From Saturnia japonica (lineage: Eukaryota; Arthropoda; Insecta; Lepidoptera; Saturniidae), in assembly GCA_033032175.1 (NCBI GenBank), contig CM065316.1:6604115-6668114 (forward strand): DNA of 64,000 bases, written 5' to 3'. The notes beneath the pieces are model-generated. The model ran no database searches, had not been told where the DNA came from, and saw only the letters and a program-made list of their open reading frames with translations. Of the stretch, positions 47,529 to 59,297 are shown in pieces; within the stretch, counting starts at the first letter, position 1, and each line of letters opens with the position of its first letter. Position numbers and translations under genes: made by a program.

Positions 47529-49405
47529 TCATTCTTTATTTTTTATTTCTTTTCTTTTCTCCCTGTTAGGATTGTTTAATAATATTTTCTTGATTAACAT
47601 TTTCATGTGCTTTTTATTGCTATTTGGTTTATGATCATCTTTATGAGGCAATTCAATGAAATCATCTCCAGCAAATTCTCTTGTAGTCTTAGCTATAGTC
47701 CCTAAAGATGGTATAAAAACTCTTGCTTTCTTATTAGTCCTGTACAAATATGGAAGGTCTGAAATTTTATATTGGATTAATGTTTTTTCAACTGTTCTAT
47801 TTTGTTGGGTGTCAGTGTCCATTTTTATTTCTCTATTGTTCATATTCATTTCTGTAGTAATATTCATTTCTGTAGTACCCATTTCATTGTTTAACACTTC
47901 AGGATATTTCAAACCTTTTGAAATATTTACTATTCCAGTATGGAGACCATGCAGTGAGTTATTTCTTATACCTAAACAACTTGTTGGAATGCCGAAATTA
48001 TTGGCACAAGTTTTTTTTAGATTGTACATACATAATACTGGAATCTTAGTAGAATAACATTTTTCTAGTAATGGATGTACAATTGTATGAGGGTTAACAG
48101 TGGCTTCAATTATAAATGCTGAACATTGTAACTTTTGTACTGCATTTAAACATTCTGATATGCCAAATAAAAGTCCCTCTACTTTCCTGAAAATAAGAAA
48201 CAACTTGAAATTAATTCTAAGTACCTACTTATTATGATTAGGGATGTAACAATCATTTCGCTAATACTATACCGGTTATTGAAGTGAATAATTATTCAAT
48301 TATTTTATTAATTATATTATTCTATTATCTTCTATTATTTTATTCATTTATTTAATTATTATTGCCAATTGGCAATACCTATATAAAATAAGTAATGAAA
48401 TTGTAAGCTTCTACACATTTTTACCCAATTGTCAAAGGTTAAAGTTAAAAGTTAAATTAAGGGTAAAAGGTTAAGGTAAAAGTTTTTCCAGTGATTGTAT
48501 GTCTCTATTATGCACAAAACTGGCAATATTTTTTAATGATTAGTAGGTATTTGATATTTAATTTTAAACAAAAACCCAGAATCAAAATTAGTACAGCATG
48601 TCAAATCAAAATTAATAATTAATAGGTGCAAAATAATACAATTCTCAATAATGAAGGGCCCTCTAGCACCATGTACGGCTCCCCAGCGGCTGCACTCTAT
48701 GAAAAGGAAACATTTTGTCCCTTCACAAGCTTTTCAAATTGTTACATATTTGTTGATAAATAAATAATCAGTAATTCTGATGTATGGCCCACATATGGTA
48801 TCAGTATTGTTACATCCCTGCTTATAATGATATTAAGACTGATTTGGTTGTAGAAGGGTTTCTTAAAGTAATATATTGATGGAGTAATGAGTAAGCTTTC
48901 TTAACTATAAAAGTATAAAACTTGTTATATCTTCAAGATGTTGCTAGTTCATTCATAATTTATGTAATTCAGTAAACTTATTACATGGAACCAAATTTGG
49001 TTTATAAATGAATATATGAATCAAAGGAAATAATAACATAAACTTCATTTATCAAAATTATTGTTGTACTAAAAAGAAATGATTAGGTACTTACGGTATA
49101 TTTGGTGGTTTCGGTCGATTTTCTTTTGGAATTGCCTTTATTTCATTCCAATGGGGCCTTTTGTATTCAGGTATGTCAATTTTGTATTTATTTAGTATAA
49201 TTTCTAGTTTAGAAGAATCTTCTGCTGATACTGCAGGCCTTAAATATTTATTTTTACATTAAATTTCATAAAGTCAGACGAATATCCCTCAAATATGAAA
49301 CACTCACCAAAATATAGGATCTGGTCGACACAAAATATTTTTGATTGATTTCTTCAATTTACCCTTGTCGATTGTTTTCTTTTGTAACTTAGCAGCACCT
49401 GTCAT
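47529..49405 (-). CDS. Rpp38: Ribonuclease P/MRP protein subunit p38 (L7Ae family), 3 exons
   Basis: Exons on the minus strand are 49405-49308, 49238-49095 and 48186-47529, with consensus splice sites and consistent phases, giving 299 residues. Rpp38 is a protein subunit of nuclear RNase P and RNase MRP, which process tRNA and rRNA precursors; the L7Ae fold binds kink-turn RNA. The N-terminus (MTGAAKLQKKTIDKGKLKKS) is basic. A linker (YKIDIPEYKRPHWNEIKAIP) leads to the L7Ae domain at about 82-165 (EGLLFGISECLNAVQKLQC, AFIIEATVNPHTIVHPLLEK, IPVLCMYNLK, FGIPTSCLGIRN). The C-terminal tail is charged and lysine-rich. The gene looks intact. The family call rests on domain layout and linker/L7Ae similarity; other L7Ae proteins (Nhp2, 15.5K) are shorter and lack these flanks. 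Confidence 0.8.
48187..49094 (-). other. Intron 2 of Rpp38
   Basis: AT-rich intron. It contains a short tract of AAAGGTTAAAGTTAAAAG-type repeats at about 48435-48485 and two matching GGATGTAACAAT/TGTTACATCCCT sequences near 48243 and 48808, which could be the ends of a small decayed inverted-repeat element. Confidence 0.4.
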
Positions 49406-50249
49406 CTTTTATCTAAAAGGATGATATTTATAGATTAAACAGGCATTGTATTTTTATATATATTCAATGGATTTTACACAACGATTTCAATTAAACATAC
49501 TTTTAGGTTATAAATTAATAGATTCCGTTTTGTTTATTTATTTAACTTCTTTGTATTATATATAATTAATTTTATCTACGGCAGTTGTTTATGTATATAA
49601 TACAGGTCAGAGATAAATATACAGGTTATTTGACAATCATTTTACGAACATAAAATGAAAATTAGTTTCACCAGGTCACACAAAATCATTGGTCTGTGCA
49701 CAACATATCAAGTTTTAATTTTAGAACTTTTTAATTTATTATTATCTATGACTCTCAGTGCTGCCAGTGCTCGATAGCGAAAACTTACCAAGAAGTGCTC
49801 AAAAAGTAACATACTTATTGATCATAAAAGGTCATAAGCTCTCGGTAGAGAGTAGTATATTCTTTGTTCATAAGTTCAATCAAACTCCCATAATTTTATC
49901 CTTAAATATGCGTTAAAGAATACTTACCTGCACTTCTTTACATAATTTGATATTGAACAACATTAACGGAACTATTAAAGTCAATTATTACTTTATCTAC
50001 ACGCAGTACCTATTTATTCACATAGTTTTATTTACCGCTCAGCTCAGTCAAACAAGATCAAAATTACCTAAAGTAGATAAGGTTTACATTTAAAAACTAC
50101 AAACAAACTTGCTGCTTAGTGACAGTGCATGGTTTGGGTTTATTTAAGTAAACGTCACTTATTTCTCTTTACTTTTTTCGTGAGTGCGAAAAAAGAGAGC
50201 GAGCTGTAATACCAGATAATTTTTTTAATGAAAATACTGACATAAACAA
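49406..50249. other. Upstream region of Rpp38
   Basis: Non-coding, AT-rich. It presumably includes the Rpp38 promoter, but no core motif could be assigned. Confidence 0.4.
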
Positions 50250-51060
50250 TTTTTTTTCTGACTGACTATACTGTTAGCCTTAGGGGCCCTATCCAAAAAC
50301 AGAGCCGCTGATGACGTTTAAAGCTTCATCGAACTTGGGGACGAGCGCTTAAGGCACTCAGCCGCGAAAGTTTGGTACAACTCGCGCACAAGGGTGCCAA
50401 AGTGGCCGGACCTCGGCTTGGGTGGTTGTCGCGATTGCAATTAAGTCGCGATCTGACTAATTCCCTATCAGTAAATTCGAGCTAAACTAACATATACATG
50501 TTCCCAGGAGAGAAAGGAACATGTGTATATTTATTTAGTAATCTGAAATATGGTTTACACTCTACACTGACTAGCGTAAAAAAAAAAGGTTCCTTATAGA
50601 ACCTATGTACCTGTGAGGTGTGCACGTATGTACATAATATGTGTGTAATGTTTGAATGTGGGTAGCTAAGTGTTGCACGTGTAGTGACACTTGTATCACG
50701 CGGGCGGCTGCCTGACTCAAGGGTTTCACACAGAGGAACGGACCTAGGCTTGAGCCGGATTGGCGGGTGTGCGGGAGCGAAGTTGACCGCCCATACTCTG
50801 CGTAGGGAACGGTGGTTACTCGGGCGTGGGCGGTGGCATGCTTTATTTGGAGAGACGGTGGAGTAGAACGCGTTAGCTTTCTCGACTTTATCGTCGGGGT
50901 CGGTGAAAATGTTTCACGATCGGCGTTTTTTCCGTGAAGTGGTCGGATTAAGGACATAAGTAGCGGCTGCTTTAATTAGCGGGTTGGTGTGATTAGAAGC
51001 GGTGCCGAAGTAAGATCGCGACAGGAATCTGACGTAAGAGTTAATCGACGGAAGATCCAC
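50250..51060 (-). mobile_element. Jockey-like retrotransposon 3' fragment (minus)
   Basis: Read on the minus strand it encodes the end of ORF2 (LPSINSYVRFLSRSYFGTAS, NPLIKAAATYV, RPSNHRSLRRVWAVNFAPA) followed by a 3' UTR and an A-rich tail (T run at 50249-50257 on the plus strand). It is homologous over its length to 53540-54409 but clearly diverged (roughly 75-80% by eye), so it is a different, older subfamily copy. It is 5'-truncated at about 51060 and has at least one stop. Confidence 0.75.
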
Positions 51061-51648
51061 GATTTATTCAATTAAAATATTGTTTTTATAATCCGGTATT
51101 AGATCCCGTTTTCTAAATAATGTTGTTGAAAACTAGACATTGTGTCTAGACGGCTGCGTCAAGTGGAATAAAAGCAAAGCAAAACACCTCTATTTCTACT
51201 TAAATAGGACTAAAAATTCCTACTAATTTTTAAGAAATTTTCGACTTTTCGGAAGAACCCTAAGATTCAGAAATTAAGTTGAGTATATAAAAAACATCAC
51301 ATTTATACAAAAAATATAACTTGATTTGATGCTAATCTAGTTCATACACAAAATTAAACAGTTTATACATACAACTAAAAACTTCATGGTGCGGTGCGGA
51401 GCGGCGTTTCGTTTTACCAAATTATTTAAATTGATTTTTTTGGAAGTTATTATATTACACCACGAAAAGTAACACAAAAGTAATATTTTCAGATGTGTAA
51501 CACATGAGTAACGCGACAGGGTCAAAAGTAACATAAAATGATACAAAAGTAACGCTATGGCAACGCTGGTCACACTCTTCTTCTTTTTGTTTTGGCGTCG
51601 CAAAAATATACCAGTGTTAATATTTATAAGCCTTCTTCTTCTCTTTTA
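51061..51648. other. Spacer between two retrotransposon pieces
   Basis: AT-rich sequence with several AAAAGTAAC repeats at about 51465-51550. No gene seen. Confidence 0.4.
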
Positions 51649-54409
51649 AATCTATCGCCCGGTCATCCTACAGCTAGGACAACCAGATGACTCCAGCCCT
51701 CCTTCAGTCACAACGGTTGACTATGCCAAACTGAAACACTACCTCGCGGATAGGCAGTCCTCGCCCAGTCTCGTTAGGGTCCCGGACGTATTGGAGTCAG
51801 TTGCGCACGTAGATCTCGCGATCTCCCTAGTCGGCATCGGAGAGGCCTCGAGAGAGGTCGAAGCGGCGAACGATCGCCGCTTTGTACTCCCTGCCGACGT
51901 GCGAGCGTTGATCACGGAGAAGAACGCTGCGACTCGTGCGCATGACTCTTATCCGACCGAGGCAAACCGCACACTCCAGAGAGCGGTTAAAGCCCGTATA
52001 ACCGAGTTCAGAAGTCACAAATGGGACACCTTAGTCGAAGGGCTAAGGCCGTCACATCTGACTTACTGGAAAGTAGCCCACGCTCTTAAAATAGATCCCC
52101 AACCTCGCATGCCCCCCCTCGAAAGGGGTCCCGGCACTACACCTGCGTTCGATACCATCGACAAGGCGGAGTGCCTTGCCGCTTGTTTGGAGAGCCAGTG
52201 CTCCCCGAACAGCGTCAACGCAAATACCGACCGAGTCAGAGATATCAAACCCCGCGTGGGGGAGCTGAATAAGCTCCCCGCATCAGAATCCCTGTCCCCA
52301 GTCACTTCTGAGGAGGTCTTTGCCATACTCAAAAGCCTTAAGCTTAAAAAGTCACCAGGTCCCGACGGGATCAGGAACGAAGTACTCAAACTTCTTCCCG
52401 ATCACCTCATAGGTCTATTGGTCTGCATCTTCAATGTAGTCATAGCCAACTGCCATTTTCCAGCCGTCTGGAAAACAGCCATTGTCATAGGTATTCACAA
52501 GCCCGGCAAGAGCGCGTCGCTTCCCGACAGCTACCGCCCTATCAGTCTTCTCAATACCCTAGATAAAATCTATGAGAGGCTCCTTCTGAACCGTCTCAAG
52601 TCCGTAATAGAGGAGAAAAACCTCTATCCGCCTAAGCAATTCGGTTTTCGCGCTAGACATTCTTGCACTCATCAAGTGCACCGCCTCACGGAGCACATTT
52701 TGTTTAACTTTTCCGAGTTATATAAACCACGTCGTACACTGGCAGTCTTTTTCGACGTAGCCAAGGCCTTTGATAAGGTCTGGCACGAAGGATTAGTCTA
52801 TAAGCTGTACTCCCGCGAAGTCCCCGATAGATTAGTTAAAATCATCCGCGATTACCTCAAAGACCGCACCTTTCGTTACAGAGTGGAAGGTGAACTATCC
52901 ATGCCCCATCCCATACGCTCAGGCGTCCCCCAAGGTTCCATACTGGCTCCTAGTCTCTTCAATCTGTACGTCAGTGACCTACCATAACTTCCCGCGAAAG
53001 TTGAGGTAGGGTTATACGCTGACGATACAGTCATATACTCCTCTCAAAGGCATAAGATCAACCTCAAATGTAGAATCCAAAGAGCCATGACCACTCTCGG
53101 GGAGTGGTTTAACGACTGGCGAATAGCCATCAACCCTACGAAGAGCGCAGCGGTGCTCTTCGACCAAACCGCCTCGCAGATACCGAAAAAACTCAAAGAT
53201 CACCCCCTTGAACTTTTCGGTAATCCGATCCCCTGGGTAAAGGAGACCAAATATTTAGGTGTAACCCTAGATAGTAGACTCTCCTTTATACGCTACATCA
53301 CTCTTGTTAGGAAAAGGGCCGCCTGGACCCTCGCCCGATTGCATCCTCTGTTATGTGCTGCAAGCAAAATGTCTACGAGACACAAGCTTACGCTCTACAA
53401 GATGTGTATCCGACCGATTATGACATATAGCTGCGTTGTGTTCGCACATATGCCAAGATATAATTGGGATCGTTTACAAACCATCCAGAATAGGTTTCTT
53501 CACCGCCTTACCGGCGCCCCTTGGTATGTTCGTATGGAAGATCTCCATAGAGATATGGACCTTCCTTCGATACATGCTTATGCTAAACACCTTTCTCGCT
53601 CTTATTTCTACACCGCGTTGAACCACGCGAATCCCTTAATCAAAGCGGCAGCTTCATATGTTCCCGACCCCAATGCCTGCCGGAGTAAACGCCGGTTGCG
53701 TAATATCTTCAATGACCCGCCCGACCAAATCGAAACAGCAAACGCGTTCTATTCCACCGCCTCTCCAAACAGAGCGTGCCACCGCCCACGCCCGCGTAAC
53801 CACCGTTCTCTCCGCAGAGGACGGGCGATCAACTTCGCTCCCGCACAACCGTCACGTCCACCCTCTCTAGCGGCAACCCAAGCCTAGGTCCGTTCCTCGG
53901 TGTGAAGCCCTTGGGTCAGGCAGCCGCCCGCGTGATACAAGTGACACTATACGTGCAACACTTAGCTACCCACATACAACATTTACACACGTATGAACAC
54001 ACCCACACGTGCACACCACATAGGTTCTGTAAGGGACCTTTTTTTTTCTTTTTTTGCGCTAGTTAAGACTAATGCGCTAGTCAGTGTAGAAAAACCATTC
54101 CGATTACTAAATACACATACGCATGGTCCACTCCTTCGTCCCAGGAGGAGGGGAACGTGCATATGAGTATATGTTAGTTAGTTCGAATTCTCTTAGAATT
54201 AGGGAATTAGTTAGATCGCGACCTTTTCGCATTCGCGACGACCGCCCGAGCCGAGGTTCGGCCACTCTGGCACCCTCGTGCGGGTCGTCACAAACTTTCG
54301 CGGCTGAGTGCCCTAAGCGCTCGCCCCCAAGTCCGGTGAAGCTGTAAAAGCCGCAGCGGCTCTGTTTTTGGATAAGGCCCCTAAGGCCAACAGTGTAGTC
54401 AGTTAAAAA
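51649..54409 (+). mobile_element. Jockey-like retrotransposon, 5'-truncated
   Basis: Runs from the middle of ORF2 (between endonuclease and RT) through the RT, the C-terminal region, a 3' UTR and a poly(A) tail (54400-54417). The 3' UTR contains a tract of T at 54041-54055. Codon usage is much more GC-rich than in the first retrotransposon, indicating a distinct family. The tail and the truncation fit target-primed insertion. Confidence 0.85.
51650..53887 (+). pseudogene. Jockey-like ORF2 reverse transcriptase with one in-frame stop
   Basis: Starts mid-protein with YRPVILQLGQPDDSSPP. RT motifs are KKSPGPDGIRNEVLKLLP, YRPISLLNTLDKIYERLL, FGFRARHSCTHQVHRL, FFDVAKAFDKVWHEGL, SGVPQGSILAPSLFN, then YADDTVIYSS (catalytic box at 53015-53026). 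After it come INPTKSAAVLF, ETKYLGVTLDS and a C-terminal Arg/Pro-rich end. One TAA at 52985-52987 (SDLP/stop/LPAKVEVG) interrupts the frame just before the YADD box; both sides are in the same frame, so one base change (for example AAA to TAA) explains it. The endonuclease and ORF1 are missing. Confidence 0.9.
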
Positions 54410-55499
54410 AAAAAAAACTTTTAAATCTTGGCAACCCAGTCCTCGTCAAGGATTACTGCCATTTCGAAGTCATTGGATTTCGATATTTTAGGCGGATGGA
54501 TGGAATAGGCGGATAAATGTAGAAGTGGCATTAAATAAATACATTATAAATAAGACTACAAATCTACAATGATAATTTATGATGAGTAAGAAATTTAACT
54601 AAATCTACCTAATTTATATCGGCAAAAGTCGAATAGATTTGTTTTCTAAATCATATTTTGTTCTCACAAATTAAAATAATGTTTTTGATATGTAATTGAG
54701 TATGAATAGATAAAATGAGACATCAACGATGATGAATTGAATAATCGAATAGTACCATAGACCAATAAATAGCACTACCGTCACCCGTTGCGATCACAAC
54801 TGACGGACGAGGACGACACTCACTCAATCACTCCCTCTTCGTGACTGTAGTTCACTGTAGAGACGGGCGATTATGAACGATGACGAGTACCTATTAAAAA
54901 CGAAGCTCAAATTGGCGCAGCAAAATAGTACGCGTGGCAAGAGAGTTGGAGAAATGAATGAGTGGCATTGAGTGGGCTGACCAACGCGAGCAGCGAGGGC
55001 GACGCTGTCCGTTACGCGGCTCGTTGCGCTGAAGTGCGCCGTGCGCTAACACATTTATATTGTAATAAGTGTGATAACACACTCGGCGCACGGTGGATTG
55101 TTCCCATACAAGCGGTTGGACGTAGGCAACTTAAAAATTCAAAGTCCTCATTTCACAAAACATAATGTACCATTCTATTACTATATTAATTGCCAACAAC
55201 TATGATTGAAATTACTTTTTTGATAGGACTCAAAAGTTTTGAAGTAAATCGAGAAAAACCGTTTTTAATGCTACCTATAAATATGAATATCTCGTACGTC
55301 TCGCCGCTTTTCGTTCTAAAATTTTTATTCCAGTATCTAATCATTATATAACATATTTTCTTCAAAGACACATGGTGCCAGTTTTGTGCAGGTTCGAGAT
55401 AATTATATATAAAATATTTTGAAAAAACTGGTCGAAGTTAATATTTGTAGATGTTTACACTAGCCACCCACTAAAAAATTAAAAAATAAAATTAATAAT
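54410..55499. other. Intergenic sequence, source of a copied segment
   Basis: No gene recognised. 54790-54880 is homologous to the start of the insertion at 55893. 54960-55100 is GC-rich, but its frames show nothing familiar. Confidence 0.4.
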
Positions 55500-55809
55500 T
55501 AATACTGCGCGTCGCCGCGTCGCACATTGGACTGAAATCGGAACCGCCCTTTCATAGGATTTTAGAAAAATTAAATATGTTATTTCATAGTTTTAAGTAT
55601 ACAGTTTTGTCAAAACAGTCATATCATTGTATAATTTAGCAATTTCTAGCTTTATTTTTAATTTCTACACCATATTATATGGACTTGTAAATTTCAAATG
55701 TATGAAAATGGATTTCATTTTCGTCATAACTTTTTTGTGTTTTGAGTCGTAAAGCTGAAACTTATACATGTCGTTACTGGGGTGGTAATGAACCCTTAGG
55801 ACCTTTCAT

Positions 55810-56972
55810 CTTGACCCCGGGCGTCCCCGTTCAACAGATATTTGTAGATGAAAATTTTATACTTTGATGACATTGTATTGAGGTGAAATCATGCGATCAC
55901 AACTGACGGACGAGGACGACTCACTCAATCACTCCCTCTTCAAAACTGTAGTTCACGTAGAGAGGGGATATAGTGAGAACAGAATACTCCTCTAAAAGGC
56001 ATAAGATCAACCTCAAATGTAGAATCCAAAGAGCCGTGACCACTCTCGGGGAGTGGTTTAACGACTGGCGAATAGCCATCAACCCTACGAAGAGCGCAGC
56101 GGTGCTCTTCGACCAAACCGCCTCGCAGATACCGAAAAAACTCAAAGATCACCCCCTTGAACTCTTCGGTAATCCGATCCCCTGGGTAAAGGAGACCAAA
56201 TATTTAGGTGTAACCCTAGATAGTAGACTCTCCTTTATACGCTACATCACTCTTGTTAGGAAAAGGGCCGCCTGGACCCTCGCCCGATTGCATCCTCTGT
56301 TATGTGCTGCAAGCAAAATGTCTACGAGACACAAGCTTACGCTCTACAAGATGTGTATCCGACCGATTATGACATATAGCTGCGTTGTGTTCGCACATAT
56401 GCCAAGATATAATTGGGATCTTTTACAAACCATCCAGAATAGGTTTCTTCACCGCCTTACCGGCGCCCCTTGGTATGTTCGTATGGAAGATCTCCATAGA
56501 GATATGGACCTTCCTTCGATACATGCTTATGTTAAACACCTTTCTCGCTCTTATTTCGACACCGCGTTGAACCACGCGAATCCCTTAATCAAAGCGGCAG
56601 CTTCATATGTTCCCGACCCCAATGCCTGCCGGAGTAAACGCCGGTTGCGTAATATCTTCAATGACCCGCCCGACCAAATCGAAACAGCAAACGCGTTCTA
56701 TTCCACCGCCTCTCCAAACAGAGCGTGCCACCGCCCACGCCCGCGTAACCACCGTTCTCTCCGCAGAGGACGGGCGATCAACTTCGCTCCCGCACAACCG
56801 TCACGTCCACCCTCTCTAGCGGCAACCCAAGCCTAGGTCCGTTCCTCGGTGTGAAGCCCTTGGGTCAGGCAGCCGCCCGCGTGATACACCTTGACCCCGG
56901 GCGTCCCCGTTCAACAGATATTTGTAGATGAAAATTTTATACTTTGATGACATTGTATTGAGGTGAAATCAT
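55810..56972. repeat. 83 bp direct duplication flanking a 997 bp insertion
   Basis: 55810-55892 and 56890-56972 are identical by eye (CTTGACCCCGGG ... GGTGAAATCAT) and 1080 bp apart. The right arm of the transposon carries only one copy, so the duplication came with the insertion. Confidence 0.85.
55893..56889 (+). repeat. Composite insertion copied from nearby DNA
   Basis: 55893-55980 matches 54790-54880 (GCGATCACAACTGACGGACG...), with small differences. 55984-56888 matches 53035-53939 over the same 905 bp length, from ATACTCCTCT to GTGATACA, with only about half a dozen substitutions. The latter segment carries the C-terminal RT region of the Jockey-like element without its 5' or 3' ends, so it did not arrive by retrotransposition. 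Confidence 0.85.
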
Positions 56973-57189
56973 TAATCTGTAGGTTTATTTTCGACCTGAA
57001 TGCTACAGGTATCGATTAATAAAGTTACCCCTGATTTACCCTACCGCTTCGTTTTCATTATCTTTCAAAAATACGATTCAGAATTAGTTTTAAAAATTCA
57101 ATATATCTATTTTTCTTTATTAAAAGTTGTACATTACCTATAAATTTGGGCTATCTATGTAAATTAACACCAATTATCATTAATAAATT

Positions 57190-57400
57190 ACCAATTTAGC
57201 AATTTCAACCTTTATTTTTACCTTATATACCAAATAATATTGACTTGTAAATTTTATATGTATGAAAATGAACTTGCCTTTCTTCATAACTTTTTTTGTT
57301 TTCAATTATAAAGCTGAAACTTATACGTAACGTTACCGAGGTGGTAACGAACCCTTAGGCCCTTTGACATTGAGCCCAGGCGTCCCTGTTCAAAAGATAT
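57190..57400 (+). repeat. Diverged second copy of part of the terminal repeat
   Basis: Parallels 55627-55855 in direct orientation (TTTAGCAATTTC, ATATGTATGAAAATG, AAGCTGAAACTTATAC, GAACCCTTAGG, CCCAGGCGTCCCTGTTCAA), at perhaps 80% identity by eye. Confidence 0.7.
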
Positions 57401-57499
57401 AAATTAATTGTTGAAAAGGGAATTGCTGCATTGCAGCCAACTGCTGTCAATGATAAAAATGTGAAACACAGACTTCATATGACCATGATATTATGGTAA

Positions 57500-58383
57500 G
57501 ATAACTTCATATCTTTCAGATACCTCAACAGCAGTATGTGATATTTGTAAAGCGAAGCCGAAATATATGAATGCCATCGACTTGATATCGCGAAGAACAC
57601 ATTCTGAGGATATTTTTAAGTATGGCCTGGCCTATCTTCCCTCCACGCCTGGATTAAATGCATGGAATGCTTATTGCATATTGCGTATCGCCTAGATTTC
57701 AAAAAATGGCAAGCCAAAGGAGACGATTTAAAGCAACTAGTAAATAACAAGAAAAATATTATACAAGAAAAGTTTCGACATGAAATGGGACTGCTTGTAA
57801 ATATAGTTAAACAAGTTGCAGGAACGACCAATGATGGGAACACCGCAAGAAGGTTTTTTTTGCAAATCCTCAAGTAACTGCACAGATCACTGATGTTGAT
57901 GAAGAACTGATCAGGAGATTTGCGGTGATTCTTCAGATAGTCTCATGTGGAAAGTTTGTTGATGTGGAAAAGTTCCGGCAATATTGTTCTAAAACAGCTC
58001 ATAAATATGTCGAGTTATATCAGTGATATTATATGCCTTCTAGCGTGCATAAATTACTCATGCATGATGCAGACATAATTGAGCATAATAACTTTATCCC
58101 AATTGGGAAACTTTCTGAAGAGGCTTCTGAAGCACGCAATAAAGATTTTAAAATTTTTAGAGTATTCCACTCGAGAAAAATTAGTAGAATTGCAACAAAT
58201 GAGGATATTATCCATAGTTTGTTAATAACTTCTGACCCATACCTGTCCAGCATCAGACCTAAGATAAGTCAACTTAGCCATAAACCGCTATCAGATGAAG
58301 CTAAATTGTTATTGGTAAATTCTACATCAGATAAAGAAAATATAGAGTTTGTAGATGTAAGAAATTTGTGTGACTTTGAGTAA
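57500..58383 (+). pseudogene. Coding remnant of the unassigned transposon
   Basis: After a possible acceptor (CTTTCAG, near 57520) the frame reads TSTAVCDICKAKPKYMNAID, SRRTHSEDIFKYGLAYLPST, GLLVNIVKQVAGTTNDGNTA. A T run (57855-57862) causes a frameshift, and reading continues with NPQVTAQITDVDEELIRRFA, FRQYCSKTAHKYVELYQ. A TGA at 58025-58027 stands where Trp is expected, followed by YYMPSSVHKLLMHDADIIEH, KLSEEASEARNKDF, RKISRIATNEDIIH and SSIRPK to a stop at 58381-58383. The C-x2-C at the start (CDIC) and the GTTNDGNTARR and LSEEASEARNKD motifs recur in uncharacterised animal proteins as I remember them. No catalytic triad was assigned. Confidence 0.6.
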
Positions 58384-59297
58384 TGTATGAGTGTAATTAA
58401 GTAGGTATCATCTGAACTATTATAATATCATAATTTTGATATAAAATATTCTTATATATTTGGAATTTACATTTACATCATCTATTTAGAGGTACTGTTG
58501 AAATCGATAAGTTAAAATGAATATAAGATCTCATGTTATTTACACTGCTTTCATTTAGAATCCTAATCTAGCCCCAGAAATAACTGTTTAATCCTTTATG
58601 ACAAACATCAATATCAACGAAACAAATAAACTAATTACCCTTAATTAGCAAAATCAAGACATTTTGGTACAAATGTGGAAGAAAAACAATCAAGAATAGT
58701 AGCAGGTAATGGATAATTGGTGTTAATTTAAGTTTATAGTGCAAATTTATAGGTCATTTACAACTTTTAATAAAGAAAAATGGGTATATTGAAATTTTAA
58801 AACGAATTCTGAATCGTATTTCTCAAAACGAAGCGGTAGGGTAAATCAGGGGTAACTTTATTAATCGATACCTGTAGCATTCAGGTCGAAAATTAAACTA
58901 CAGATTGATGATTTCACCTCAATACAATGTCATCAAAGTATGAAATTTTCATCAACAAATATCTGTTGAACGGGGACGCCCGGGGTCAAGGTGAAAGGTC
59001 ACGATACCACCCCAGTAACGATATGTATAAGTTTCAGCTTTACAACTCAAAACACAAAAAAGTTATGACGAAAAGAAAATCCATTTTCATACATTTGAAA
59101 TTTACAAGTCCATATTATATGGTGTAGAAATTAAAAATAAAGCTAGAAATTGCTAAATTATACAATGATATGACTGTTTTGACAAAACTGTATACTTAAA
59201 ACTATGAAATAACATATTTAATTTTTCTAAAATCCAATGAAAGGGAGGCTCCGTTTTCAGTCCAATGTGCGTCGCGTCGCGTCGTAGCGCAGTATTA

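Larger units (their letters stand above)
55500..59297 (+). mobile_element. DNA transposon with about 0.6 kb terminal inverted repeats, superfamily unassigned
   Basis: The left arm (55500-55892 plus 56973-57182, interrupted by an insertion) and right arm (about 58710-59297) are inverse copies, starting from AATACTGCGC at the outer end, through GTCGCACATTGGACTGAAA and TTGACCCCGGGCGTCCCCG, to the inner GATAATTGGTGTTAATTT. Between them is a coding remnant (57500-58383). The outer bases and target duplication could not be fixed (TTA/TAA-rich flanks). Confidence 0.75.

Noticed and set aside
47656..48057. Plus-strand 133-codon hydrophobic frame
   Set aside because: Antisense of Rpp38 exon 3; the hydrophobicity comes from the complement of lysine/asparagine-rich codons.
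55984..56888. Independent retrotransposed Jockey copy
   Set aside because: No poly(A) tail or 3' UTR end, same internal borders as the nearby source, and fused to a second copied segment.
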